Shown: piece after piece, positions 14,947-22,888 of the stretch
How positions within the stretch are numbered: position 1 is the stretch's first letter
How the letters are laid out: the number at the start of each line of letters is the position of its first letter
DNA from: Nitrososphaerota archaeon
GTDB lineage: Archaea > Thermoproteota > Nitrososphaeria > Nitrososphaerales > CADDZS01
Assembly (NCBI GenBank): GCA_013288145.1
Contig: JABDCJ010000024.1
Coordinates: 1-36,102 of the forward strand
Direction of reading: 5' to 3'
DNA: 36,102 nt
Notes under the pieces: generated by a model
Database searches by the model: none
What the model was told of the DNA's origin: nothing
Seen by the model: only the letters and a program-made list of their open reading frames with translations
Position numbers and translations under genes: made by a program

Positions 14947-16110
14947 GTGAACTTTGAGTTAACCGAAGAGCAGGAGCTCATCAGAAAGAAAATCAGAGAT
15001 TTTTGCGAGACCAGATATCCAAATAGCCACTGGAGAGACCTCGACCGGAGAAAAGAATACCCAGAAGAGTTCGTCAGGGATCTGACGACCGAGGGATTTC
15101 TTTCGTGTCTAATTCCGCAGGAATACGGAGGCTCTGGACTCGGCATTCTCGAAGCAAGCATCATACTTGAGGAAATCAATCACTCGGGAGGAAACAGCGC
15201 AGCATGTCACGCGCAGATATACACCATGGGTGCCGTCCTGCGGCATGGAAGTGAAGAGCAAAAAAGGCGCTACCTGCCGAAGATAGCGAAAGGCGACCTG
15301 AGACTACAATCATTTGCAATTACAGAGCCTCAGGCTGGAATCGACACGACAAGAATTCAAACGCTTGCGACGCGCAGTGATGACGGATACGTGATCAACG
15401 GACACAAGGTGTTCACCTCCCGGCTCCAGCACTCGGATCTCATGCTTCTTCTGGCACGGACGACTCCATACGAGCAGGTCGAGAAAAAGACGGATGGAAT
15501 GAGCATCTTCCTTGTTGACCTGCACAAAAACTCTCAAGGGATAAGATTCAATCCGATCGAAACAATGCTCAATCACGAAACAAACGAGCTCTTCATGGAA
15601 AATCTAATCGTCCCACGCGAGAATCTTATCGGAAAAGAGGGCGACGGATTCAGGTATATTCTGGACAGCATTAATGCGGAAAGAATTCTAATCGCATCCG
15701 AGTGCATCGGAGACGCGATGTTTTGCCTCCAGAGAGCGGTCGAATATGCGAAATCTAGGATAGTCTTTGACCGACCCATCGGAAAAAATCAGGGTGTTCA
15801 GTTTCCTCTAGCTTCTGTGTATGCAAAAATTCAGGCTGCTGATCTCATGCGGTACAAGGCAGCAAGCCTGTTTGATCTAGGAAAGCCATGTGGAAACGAG
15901 GCAAATCTCGCGAAACTGCTTTCGTCGGAAGCTTCGGTGGAAGCTGCAAATGTCGCAATGACGACTCTTGGAGGATATGGCATGACAAAGGATGCCGATG
16001 TTGAAAGGAAGCTCAGGGAATCAAGGTTGTTTGTCGTCGCGCCGATTCCAAACAATATGATTTTGAGCTACATTGCTGAACATATTCTCTCGCTTCCGAG
16101 ATCGTACTAG
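14947..16110 (+). CDS. Acyl-CoA dehydrogenase
   Basis: The 387-residue protein has the complete family fold: N-terminal helices (FELTEEQELIRKKIRDF), the FAD-contact strand SFAITEPQAGIDTTRIQT (about 122-139), KVFTSRLQHSDLMLLLAR, and the C-terminal FDRPIGKNQGVQFPLA and TTLGGYGMTKDADVERKLRE. The usual catalytic Glu of the EGT motif is absent (the region reads VAPIPNN), but Glu245 in NAERILIA lies at the position of the catalytic base of isovaleryl-CoA dehydrogenase. This points to a branched-chain or longer substrate. It would introduce an alpha,beta double bond and pass electrons to ETF. The start is GTG at 14947. Confidence 0.9.
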   Translation: MNFELTEEQELIRKKIRDFCETRYPNSHWRDLDRRKEYPEEFVRDLTTEGFLSCLIPQEYGGSGLGILEASIILEEINHSGGNSAACHAQIYTMGAVLRHGSEEQKRRYLPKIAKGDLRLQSFAITEPQAGIDTTRIQTLATRSDDGYVINGHKVFTSRLQHSDLMLLLARTTPYEQVEKKTDGMSIFLVDLHKNSQGIRFNPIETMLNHETNELFMENLIVPRENLIGKEGDGFRYILDSINAERILIASECIGDAMFCLQRAVEYAKSRIVFDRPIGKNQGVQFPLASVYAKIQAADLMRYKAASLFDLGKPCGNEANLAKLLSSEASVEAANVAMTTLGGYGMTKDADVERKLRESRLFVVAPIPNNMILSYIAEHILSLPRSY

Positions 16111-16147
16111 AACATGTTTAGAGCATTCAAGATCCTGGGATTTGCTT

Positions 16148-18004
16148 TCAAGCTACTGTCGAAGGCGTCGCGCCCGTAAATTTCTCCAGCTGGAGATCAA
16201 GAAGAGCCGGTCTTCCTTTCCGAACCAAATCAATCGCAACTGGAAGCTCCCTCTCAAATTCTTCGACATTGTATATTGTCCTGGATTCCACCCCGAACCC
16301 CCGCGCGATTGAAGAGAAGTCTATCTTTGGTTTGTCAACATCCAAGAATTCAAAATCCCCTGCATCTCTTGCCCAGTGCTGTGAAGAATCTCTGATCGGA
16401 TGCCACTCTGCGGCCCAGCATGCGTTGTTCAAGATTACATAGAGAACTCCGATTCCGTAGTGGGCGCAGGTCCACAGAGCCGAGTCGATATTCCCAAAGA
16501 TTGCGTCCCCGTCGCCGGTTGTGCAGATGACGACTTTATCAGAGCTGGATATTTTCCCGGTCTTGTACGAGCCCATGTCAGTGACATCAACGTATTTTCT
16601 CTGCGCAAGTGCAACACCATACGCCATTCCGAGAGCAGGTCCTAGATGGCCGCTCGGATTTCCAAAGTAAGAACCGGGCCTGTTTATTTCAACGGTTTTG
16701 AGAAGCGTTTCCCAGGAGGAAGCAGCCGCATTCACCCACGATACGTCGTCAGTAATTTGTTTGTTGAGCACGTATCCAATCGACCAGTTGTCGAGCTTTC
16801 CAACTTCATAGCTCTGCTTTGCTTTCTTCCTCCACTTCTGGATCATCTCATCGTGGCTTTCTCCCAGTTTTGCCAGTCTTTCGTGGATTCTTTCTTTTTG
16901 AGATCCTGACAATCTTGAGCTTCCGGCACGAATGAGTTTCCGGAGCGTCGGATTTGAATCGCAGACTGCCCTAATTGTTGCTGGGACGAGTGAAGCTCCA
17001 TAGTCGCCTCCAGCGTAAACGTCTTGCCTGTGCAGTGGGTCGCTTGTAATGTCGATGACGTCAACTTGACCCCTGAAAGTCTGGTGAGCCAATAGTCCCA
17101 TTTCAAGTGCAACAACGAGGTCAGTTTGGGATGGAATTTCCGGTTCTGTGTAGCGGCTCAGGAACCCCTGATGTAGACGATCTGAAATTGGGTAACTCAT
17201 GAAGAACCTGCGTTCCATTACACCGATCCCGAATAGATTGGCGAAATCAATCAGTGAGTTCACCGCTTCGGGATGCCTGCCTAAAACGGAGGTTACGAGT
17301 ACAGGATTGTCATTGCTCAGAATTTCGTCAACTATTTTTTCAACTGTATCGTCGTCAGGGACTCTCGGAGATGTCCTTGGCTCTCCGCTGGTGTTAGCTG
17401 TCCAGCCTTTCTGCACGGTCTGCGCCATCAGGTCCTGTCTCAGGGTAACGTAAACCGGAGCTTGGTGTTCGGAGAGTGTTTCGAAAAACGCTTTTTCAAT
17501 ATCGTCGGGCATTGACTCTAGAGAATTTACCTGTGCCAGCCACTTTACCCAGGGCATGACAATAATCGGCTGGTAAATGCTGTAGTGCAGTTCTGGCGCG
17601 CCGGTTTCAATTGGAACGCCGGGCACGTTAGCTGATGCAAAGATCAGAGTAGGCGAAGAGTTCATGAACGCCCCGAATACTGCGCCAATTGCGTTCTGGG
17701 TTCCGACCATACGGTCTATCAATGCTACACCTTCACGACCGGAGGCAAGTGCATAACCGGTCGCCGCGCTTACCGTTGTGAACTCGTGCAGTCCCTGTAT
17801 CCACTTTGGTGGTTTTTCAACAACCATCGCATCTTGGATATCCGGCATCCCAGCACCCGTGGTTCCAAAAACGAAATTAACGCCCTTGAGCTGTAACAAT
17901 CTAACGAACCATTGCCCGCCGGTCTTGACGTTGAGCTCTCTTTTTTTCAGGCCTCCCTCCCCAGAAAGATGATCCCGCGTACTTTTGTCTGTTGCTGAAT
18001 TCAT
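16148..18004 (-). CDS. Thiamine-diphosphate-dependent enzyme (acetolactate synthase / acyl-CoA lyase superfamily)
   Basis: The protein has 618 residues with the three-domain layout of the ThDP decarboxylase family. The catalytic glutamate is Glu74 in LHEFTTVSAATGYA; the ThDP/Mg motif is GDGDAIFG (497-504) through LNN (525-527). The middle domain is present (TDLVVALEMG, VIDITSDPL). The family includes acetolactate synthase, benzoylformate and oxalyl-CoA decarboxylases and 2-hydroxyacyl-CoA lyase; I cannot assign the substrate. About 25 polar residues precede the usual N-terminus. Placed with a CoA transferase, acyl-CoA dehydrogenase and MaoC hydratase, an acyl-CoA lyase or decarboxylase role is the likeliest. 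It lies 123 bp downstream of the MaoC gene on the same strand. Confidence 0.85.
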   Translation of the reverse strand: MNSATDKSTRDHLSGEGGLKKRELNVKTGGQWFVRLLQLKGVNFVFGTTGAGMPDIQDAMVVEKPPKWIQGLHEFTTVSAATGYALASGREGVALIDRMVGTQNAIGAVFGAFMNSSPTLIFASANVPGVPIETGAPELHYSIYQPIIVMPWVKWLAQVNSLESMPDDIEKAFFETLSEHQAPVYVTLRQDLMAQTVQKGWTANTSGEPRTSPRVPDDDTVEKIVDEILSNDNPVLVTSVLGRHPEAVNSLIDFANLFGIGVMERRFFMSYPISDRLHQGFLSRYTEPEIPSQTDLVVALEMGLLAHQTFRGQVDVIDITSDPLHRQDVYAGGDYGASLVPATIRAVCDSNPTLRKLIRAGSSRLSGSQKERIHERLAKLGESHDEMIQKWRKKAKQSYEVGKLDNWSIGYVLNKQITDDVSWVNAAASSWETLLKTVEINRPGSYFGNPSGHLGPALGMAYGVALAQRKYVDVTDMGSYKTGKISSSDKVVICTTGDGDAIFGNIDSALWTCAHYGIGVLYVILNNACWAAEWHPIRDSSQHWARDAGDFEFLDVDKPKIDFSSIARGFGVESRTIYNVEEFERELPVAIDLVRKGRPALLDLQLEKFTGATPSTVA

Positions 18005-18127
18005 TTTATCCCGGCTGATAATCGAAGCTGTTGAACGAGGCGAATCAATCTCTTGATGTAGCTTTGGTTCGAATTTTATTTCTAAGCCATAAAAAACAAT
18101 TATTGTATATGAATTTATTAGCGCGAG

Positions 18128-18625
18128 CTACTTCCATTTCTGATTGGATTTCCTGACCATGAAAGCGCGCTCAAATTCCATAATCAGCGCGTCATTTTGA
18201 TTGAAACCCTTTGTCCTTACTGTTACGATTCCCATGGTCGGATGCGATTTCGACTCTCTTTTTTCAACCACTTCAGATCTTGAATGAATGGTATCTCCTG
18301 CGAAAGTAGGATGCATGACTTTCCAGTTAGTCATTCCAAGCATGATTCCATTCTTGCTCGTATCACCGACGCTTAGACCAAATACGAGTGACAGAACAAA
18401 CAGAGAGTTTACAACCAGTCTCCCTTCGAACGGAGGATCAGAAAAATTCTGTTTAACGTACTCCTGGTTAAAGTGAATTTGGTTTGAGTTGCAGGTGAGC
18501 AGGGTGAACCAGATATTGTCGGTGTCTGTAATCGTGCGGCCGCCAGAGTGGTTTAATGCTTGACCGATCTTGAAGTCATCGTAAAATGGACCTTCCTCAA
18601 ACTGGTTATCGAGTGAGCCGGACAT
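18128..18625 (-). CDS. MaoC family hydratase (mesaconyl-/itaconyl-CoA hydratase-like)
   Basis: A 165-residue single hot-dog domain. GRTITDTDNIWFTLLTCNSN (about 29-48) and QIHFNQEYVKQ make up the hydratase-2 region, with the catalytic histidine in QIHF; the usual aspartate is Asn, as in the mesaconyl/itaconyl-CoA hydratase branch that reads T-M-N-T-N-P-I-H. FEGRLVVNSLFVLSLVFGLSV and HPTFAGDTIHSRSEV also match that branch. It would add water across an enoyl-CoA bond. It begins at ATG and is the first gene of a probable two-gene unit with the ThDP enzyme; AT-rich sequence in the 123-bp gap could be a second promoter. Confidence 0.85.
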   Translation of the reverse strand: MSGSLDNQFEEGPFYDDFKIGQALNHSGGRTITDTDNIWFTLLTCNSNQIHFNQEYVKQNFSDPPFEGRLVVNSLFVLSLVFGLSVGDTSKNGIMLGMTNWKVMHPTFAGDTIHSRSEVVEKRESKSHPTMGIVTVRTKGFNQNDALIMEFERAFMVRKSNQKWK

Positions 18626-18713
18626 ACCTATACGGTCTACGCTGAACGCTTTGATTTATCAGGTTGTCTTTGTCAGAGTATTGTTAGCAGCTGGTTTGAC
18701 AGGAACTCCTCTG

Positions 18714-19034
18714 TCAGCAAATGGCGATAACATTTGAGATAAAGACGGCAAGAACGAAGGCGTTTGTGAGGTGGACTACGACGACGACATCGGAGGAAAA
18801 CGCAAGTAGTCCCAGAACTCCCTGAATGATAAAATCTACAATGGTAAGTATCGAGACGATGAAAATACTTGATTTACGGCCGTAGGTTCTGAAAATTAGG
18901 GCAGTTGTAATGAGAAGGACGACGAAAGTAATGATTCCCCAAACTATGTGATACCCGATTGGGAAATTCAAAAGAACGGAACTCCCTCCAAGTATTACCT
19001 GGACGAAAAGCATTCCACCCACTACGTTGGCCAT
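18714..19034 (-). CDS. Small four-helix membrane protein
   Basis: The product has about 106 residues and four hydrophobic segments (about residues 3-24, 29-48, 58-79 and 86-104). Histidines occur in GYHIVWG and VVHLTNAF, one in helix 2 and one in helix 4, spaced as in haem-binding four-helix membrane proteins such as the half-unit of the CtaA/COX15 family. The resemblance is only in layout, so no function is assigned. The longest frame begins at TTG (19052), but ATG at 19034 is better placed. It is divergent from the aldo/keto reductase. Confidence 0.55.
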   Translation of the reverse strand: MANVVGGMLFVQVILGGSSVLLNFPIGYHIVWGIITFVVLLITTALIFRTYGRKSSIFIVSILTIVDFIIQGVLGLLAFSSDVVVVVHLTNAFVLAVFISNVIAIC

Positions 19035-19256
19035 AATCCTTGCAGGCCCCAAAAGCTATCCCTCTTTTTTCTCGATATGATGCAGGGAAATTAAGTTATT
19101 CGTTTTGTGAAGAAAATCTAGAGCAATCTCTTCGAAGATTCTCGCTAGCCTCACATTTTTTCTCAGATTTCTTGCTTATGGGAGGGGAAAATAATTCTTC
19201 CCCAGATCACATTTTAATTGGGAGGAGAGTGACAGCATCACGGCACAACAGGCTTT

Positions 19257-19268
19257 AATTGTGCAATT
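19257..19268 (+). promoter_or_regulatory. Palindrome in the aldo/keto reductase promoter
   Basis: AATTG-TG-CAATT is a perfect dyad 25 bp before the TTG start. It overlaps the TATA-like CTTTAATT (about 19253-19260), whose distance from 19293 suits a leaderless transcript. A further dyad, GGGGAA-N8-TTCCCC, lies at 19184-19203 in the same 240-bp divergent control region. Confidence 0.35.
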
Positions 19269-19292
19269 GGTAACGCCATCCCGGGTTATCTT

Positions 19293-20258
19293 TTGGAATA
19301 CGTCCGACTCGGATCTACAGGAATGAAAGTTTCTCGAATCTGCCTTGGTGTGATGTCGTTTGGAAACTCCGCGGAATGGATGATCGAGATCGAAGCGGCA
19401 AAGCCAATCATGAAACGCGCTCTAGATCTAGGGATTAATTTCTTCGACACGGCCAACGTGTACTCAAATGGAAGGTCGGAAGAAATTACAGGTGAATTGT
19501 TGAAGGGAGTTCGCGACGAGGTGGTGATTGCGACAAAGGTAAGAGGAAATGTGGGACCCGGTGTGAACGACTCTGGGTTATCGAGATACCACATCATGAA
19601 AGAGATTGACAAATCCCTAAAGAGACTCCAGACCGACCGAGTCGATCTATACCAGATCCACCGGCTGGACTTTGAGACGCCGATTGAGGAGACACTCGTC
19701 GCCCTGGACGATCTGGTACACGAAGGAAAGGTGAACTATATCGGCGCATCCAGCATGTTCGCGTGGCAGTTTGTAAAATCTCTTTTCACAAGCGATCTTC
19801 TCGGAATTTCGAGGTTCGTCTCTATGCAAAACCACTACAGCCTTGCGTACAGGGAAGAGGAAAGGGAGATGATACCACTGTGCAAGGACCAGAATATTGG
19901 AATCATACCATTCAGTCCGCTGGCGAGAGGGTTTCTCAGCGGCAAGTACAAGCGAGGGGACGTCCCCAATACAGCGAGAGCCAGATCGGATCAATTGCTT
20001 CCGGAGAGGTTTTTCCGCCCGGAAGATTTCGACGTGGTTGAAAGAACCGTGGTTATTGCAAAGGAGAAAGGCGTGACTCCGTCCGAGGTCGCTCTCGCGT
20101 GGCTGTTCCACAGAGGAATTACTGCGCCAATAATCGGGGCAACGAAGGTTGAGCACATTGAAGAAGCGGTTGCCTCTATTGAATTGAAACTATCATCTGA
20201 CGAGATGAAGCGACTTGAGGAGCCGTACAAGCTGCATCCAATAATTGGACACACTTAG
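19293..20258 (+). CDS. Aldo/keto reductase
   Basis: The 321-residue TIM-barrel protein has the full catalytic tetrad: Asp52 and Tyr57 in FDTANVY, Lys82 in VIATKVRG and His123 in LYQIHRLD. The C-terminal GATKVEHIEEAVAS matches the NADPH-binding loop of the AKR family. FSPLARGFLSGKYKRG places it near the YajO/IolS-type reductases that act on sugars or small aldehydes. The TTG start is natural, because M-E-Y-x-x-L-G-x-T-G is the family N-terminus and no ATG lies at that point. It seems to be transcribed alone. Confidence 0.92.
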   Translation: MEYVRLGSTGMKVSRICLGVMSFGNSAEWMIEIEAAKPIMKRALDLGINFFDTANVYSNGRSEEITGELLKGVRDEVVIATKVRGNVGPGVNDSGLSRYHIMKEIDKSLKRLQTDRVDLYQIHRLDFETPIEETLVALDDLVHEGKVNYIGASSMFAWQFVKSLFTSDLLGISRFVSMQNHYSLAYREEEREMIPLCKDQNIGIIPFSPLARGFLSGKYKRGDVPNTARARSDQLLPERFFRPEDFDVVERTVVIAKEKGVTPSEVALAWLFHRGITAPIIGATKVEHIEEAVASIELKLSSDEMKRLEEPYKLHPIIGHT

Positions 20259-20301
20259 TATATAGAAGCCGGTCTTCGTGGATCATCCTATTAGGTTTCA
20301 T

Positions 20302-20400
20302 TCAAGGCATGAAACCGGTTAGAACGGCAATGATCAGCGAGATTGCAATTACCGTCATAATTCCCACTGATGAGAACAACATCAGGTGCTTTCTCATCAT
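20302..20400 (-). CDS. 32-residue single-pass membrane microprotein
   Basis: A short frame on the minus strand encodes 32 residues starting MMRKHLMLFSSVGIM. It has a basic N-terminus (RKH), then a hydrophobic stretch of about 22 residues and a short end (GFMP). This is the layout of a small membrane protein. It fills the only gene-sized space between the aldo/keto reductase and the SRPBCC genes. A 9-bp hairpin lies about 55 bp upstream of its start. There is no homology evidence, so it may also be a chance frame. Confidence 0.4.
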   Translation of the reverse strand: MMRKHLMLFSSVGIMTVIAISLIIAVLTGFMP

Positions 20401-20454
20401 TGGTGACAAGTGCAAATCGGTTTCGAGTTCGGAAAACCGGAATTTGAAGATGCG

Positions 20455-20476
20455 CTTCCTTCAAAACTGAAGGAAG
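20455..20476. other. Stem-loop with perfect 9-bp stem
   Basis: CTTCCTTCA and TGAAGGAAG pair exactly around a 4-base AAAC loop. The site lies between the tandem SRPBCC genes (which read towards it) and the 32-residue microprotein. It could end or process the SRPBCC transcript, or act as an operator for the small gene. No T-run follows it on the minus strand. Confidence 0.4.
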
Positions 20477-20553
20477 AATCTGGAATGGAAATCTGAAAAA
20501 TGTTTGAAGCGCGGCGGTAACCCTAACGCCTCGAAAGATATTTTCTTAATGAG

Positions 20554-20994
20554 TTAGATGAAAAACTCTCTCAAGTTTTTCCCATCCTCGACATAGACCT
20601 TGAGACAGCAGAGCATTTGCATCCAGCCTGCACAGTGGTGATATGATTCATCTAAAGCCTCTTCGTTTTCTTTCCAGCCAGATTCGGAAATTTTTAACAA
20701 AGTAGAATTCTCGTCAAGCCTCTCGAATGTCATCTCAACTCGCAGTTTCTTGCTTGTCTTTGTGTTTTCCCATTCAAACAGAATTCTCTTATCCTTTGAG
20801 ACTTCTCTCACATATACTGGATAGGCGCCAGGGAACTCGGAAAATTCCCACATTACCGTGGTCCCTTCATCCAGCGGACCAGTTGCGCGGGCCCTTGCAA
20901 AGTACACGCTCAATTTTTTCGGGTTGTAAATGGCGTCAAAGACCTCACCAACCGGCTTCTTGATCTTCGCCTGAACTTGAAACCGTAGTTCCAT
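20554..20994 (-). CDS. SRPBCC domain protein, second of a tandem pair
   Basis: The protein has 146 residues. It starts ELRFQVQAKIKKPVGEVFDAI and ends GWMQMLCCLKVYVEDGKNLR, both nearly the same in the gene upstream (21019-21468), so the two arose by tandem duplication. The centre has diverged (FSEFPGAYPVYVREV against FAEFPGNFPVNITDV). WMQMLC-LK-YVEDG is the closing helix of this SRPBCC type. It follows its paralogue by 24 bp and is probably on the same transcript. Ligand unknown. Confidence 0.85.
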   Translation of the reverse strand: MELRFQVQAKIKKPVGEVFDAIYNPKKLSVYFARARATGPLDEGTTVMWEFSEFPGAYPVYVREVSKDKRILFEWENTKTSKKLRVEMTFERLDENSTLLKISESGWKENEEALDESYHHCAGWMQMLCCLKVYVEDGKNLREFFI

Positions 20995-21018
20995 ATTATT
21001 CTCTTCGGTTCCGCGAAA

Positions 21019-21468
21019 TCAGAAAAAGAATTCTCTCAGATTTCTTCCGTCCTCTACGTACATCTTTAGTGAACAGAGCATCTGCATCCATCCACTGCAG
21101 TGGCTGTATGATTCGTCCAGCGACTGTTGATTTTCCTTGAATCCGGAACAAGAGATTTTGACGAGTGTTGAATGATCGTCAAGCGGCTCAAAGCTAAACT
21201 CGACTGAAACGGGGCTGGTTCCCGGAAGCGACCACTCGAAAGCAATCGTTCTATTTTGGATTACATCTGTAATGTTAACAGGGAAATTTCCGGGAAACTC
21301 TGCGAATTTCCAGATGATGGATTTTCCCCTGTCCATAGAGCCACTTGAACCGCCATTTGTAAAGTACGCACTCAACTTTGCGGAATCATGGACTGCTTCA
21401 AAAACTTCGCTGACTGACTTTCTGATTTTCGCCTGTACCTGAAACCTTAATTCCAAGTTAGATGGCAT
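21019..21468 (-). CDS. SRPBCC domain protein, first of a tandem pair
   Basis: The protein has 149 residues and the same frame as its downstream copy: LELRFQVQAKIRKSVSEVF, SAYFTNG, FAEFPGNFPVNITDV, TIAFEW, STLVKISCSGF and GWMQMLCSLKMYVEDG. Its ATG lies 24 bp from that of a divergent ArsR-type gene. On its strand a TTTATATA box is centred about 30 bp before the ATG, which fits a leaderless or nearly leaderless transcript. That box lies inside an inverted repeat, so the gene is probably repressed by its neighbour. Confidence 0.87.
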   Translation of the reverse strand: MPSNLELRFQVQAKIRKSVSEVFEAVHDSAKLSAYFTNGGSSGSMDRGKSIIWKFAEFPGNFPVNITDVIQNRTIAFEWSLPGTSPVSVEFSFEPLDDHSTLVKISCSGFKENQQSLDESYSHCSGWMQMLCSLKMYVEDGRNLREFFF

Positions 21469-21492
21469 ACGGGTCTTGACTGCTTTCGTAAT

Positions 21493-21512
21493 ATGTTATA
21501 TAAAGATAACAT
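21493..21512 (-). promoter_or_regulatory. Inverted repeat centred on the TATA box of the tandem SRPBCC operon
   Basis: ATGTTAT-ATAAAG-ATAACAT has perfect 7-bp arms. Read on the minus strand it contains TTTATATA, a textbook archaeal TATA box, about 30 bp before the SRPBCC start at 21468. Read on the plus strand its first three bases are the predicted ATG of the ArsR-type gene. Binding of a dimeric repressor here would block TBP on the SRPBCC side. Confidence 0.6.
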
Positions 21513-21837
21513 TTCCAAAAGGGATCGAACTCACGACCTAGTCCTGAGAGCACTCTGCAGCTCAAAGAGGCGAAAAATGCTCGATCTCTTGAAAGACAAA
21601 CCCAGAACCACTGGAGAATTGTGCGACTACTTCAAAGAGCTTGACCGGTGTACGGTGATGCTACATCTCGATGTTCTTACGAAAGCTGACTTGGTCATAG
21701 TAAAGCGAGAGGGACGCAATCGTTGGAATTACATCAACCCGCTGCCAATCAAGGAACTATACGACCGGTGGATCAGCGGATATGCCACCGGTGCAATCGA
21801 CCTGCTAGCTCGAATGAAAATGGAAATCGAAAAGTGA
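21493..21837 (+). CDS. ArsR-type winged-helix transcriptional regulator
   Basis: The 114-residue protein has LVLRALCSSKRRKMLDLLKD (about 16-35), a helix-turn-helix region TTGELCDYFKELDRCTVMLHL (about 39-59) and the wing LVIVKREGRNRWNYI. It lacks the ArsR metal-binding cysteine pair. The gene is back-to-back with the SRPBCC pair, 24 bp between starts, and is probably their repressor. The ATG lies within the inverted repeat; no later ATG, GTG or TTG precedes the first helix, so this start seems real and translation begins inside the operator. Confidence 0.82.
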   Translation: MLYKDNISKRDRTHDLVLRALCSSKRRKMLDLLKDKPRTTGELCDYFKELDRCTVMLHLDVLTKADLVIVKREGRNRWNYINPLPIKELYDRWISGYATGAIDLLARMKMEIEK

Positions 21838-21867
21838 GTTCTTACTCTTCGATTCTCAAAGAGGATC

Positions 21868-22698
21868 TCAGCCTGTTATGCAAGCCTTCACGACATCGAT
21901 AGTCCGCGCAAACCATACGTCATCGTGTAATTTCAAATGCTCAATCAATTTCTCAAGGACAAGCATTCTGTGTCCTCGCCCGGTAACCTGCGGGTGGAAA
22001 GCCATGCTGTAAACTCCTCCAGGAACATTTGCCCGCATGTAATCGAAATCTCCGATCCAGTTTTCCAGCGCATCCGAACCGGATCTCAAGCCGGATCCCG
22101 GATAACCGGGGATGTGCTCAAAGTAGGGAAAGTCATCCAAGTTCCACGCGACCGGAACTTCGATAAGCGAGCTCTGCTTTCCGAACCTGTAATTTCCCCG
22201 CACGTAGCTGTCTCCCACACGTATTTTGTATGGAAGATAGTCGTTGGCCATCATGCTAGAATCGTAAAGAAATCCCTCGCTAAGGAGTATTTTCATTGTG
22301 TCCCAGCCGGGCTTCCACGCCGGAGCCCGGTAGCCCAGAGGTCTTTCTCCAATCAGATCCTCCAGGATATCAACTCCCTTTTTGATGATCTTCCGCTCTT
22401 GCGCCAGCGTAAGATCAAACGGAACTTCGTGGAGATAATTGTGATGAGCTACTTCGTGTCCCCGCTTGTGAATTTCCAAGACAAGATCGGGATAGACTTC
22501 GGCCGTGTGTCCAGGAACAAAGAAAGTACCTTTGATCTGGTGCTTGTCTAAGAGATCGAGGATCCTTGCAACTCCAACCGCGCCGAACTCTCCACGAGAA
22601 ACTTCCGTCGGGGTTACCTGCTTGAACGACCCGATCCGGAGCGAAATCGCGTCAAAGTCAAATGAGAGACAGACTGCAAATTTCTTGTTCTCAGGCAT
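21868..22698 (-). CDS. Polysaccharide deacetylase family protein
   Basis: This is a NodB-homology protein of 276 residues. The family motifs are LSFDFDA (motif 1, catalytic/metal Asp), GTFFVPGHTAEVYPD, the metal-binding H-x3-H in HHNYLHE (motif 2), GYRAPAWKPG (motif 3) and YSMAFHPQVTGRGHR (motif 5, with the catalytic-type His). No signal peptide is present, so it acts in the cytosol, as do PuuE-like and HpPgdA-like members that work on small N-acyl or ring substrates. The longest frame starts at TTG (22725), but the ATG at 22698 is preferred because homology begins just after it. It converges on the ArsR-type gene. Confidence 0.87.
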   Translation of the reverse strand: MPENKKFAVCLSFDFDAISLRIGSFKQVTPTEVSRGEFGAVGVARILDLLDKHQIKGTFFVPGHTAEVYPDLVLEIHKRGHEVAHHNYLHEVPFDLTLAQERKIIKKGVDILEDLIGERPLGYRAPAWKPGWDTMKILLSEGFLYDSSMMANDYLPYKIRVGDSYVRGNYRFGKQSSLIEVPVAWNLDDFPYFEHIPGYPGSGLRSGSDALENWIGDFDYMRANVPGGVYSMAFHPQVTGRGHRMLVLEKLIEHLKLHDDVWFARTIDVVKACITG

Positions 22699-22780
22699 CT
22701 GAACGGCAAGAGTGGATAATGTCAAATTGAACTGAGAATGCTTGAGAACGAGATTTAAGTTTGAATGAAGATCTAAATGG

Positions 22781-22814
22781 ATATTCGTTTACATCTTTCC
22801 GAGTTGACGAATAT
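22781..22814. promoter_or_regulatory. Inverted repeat upstream of the deacetylase gene
   Basis: ATATTCGT (22781-22788) and ACGAATAT (22807-22814) are exact reverse complements around an 18-base spacer. The site lies 80-115 bp before the deacetylase start, in the 190-bp gap between it and the thioredoxin-fold gene. It could bind a regulator; there is no direct support. Confidence 0.25.
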
Positions 22815-22888
22815 TCCAAAGTGACTTCTTACGGCAATACCAAGAATCTCGGTTCGGTTTCGGCTCGCTATTTTAGGGCGTGAATCTT

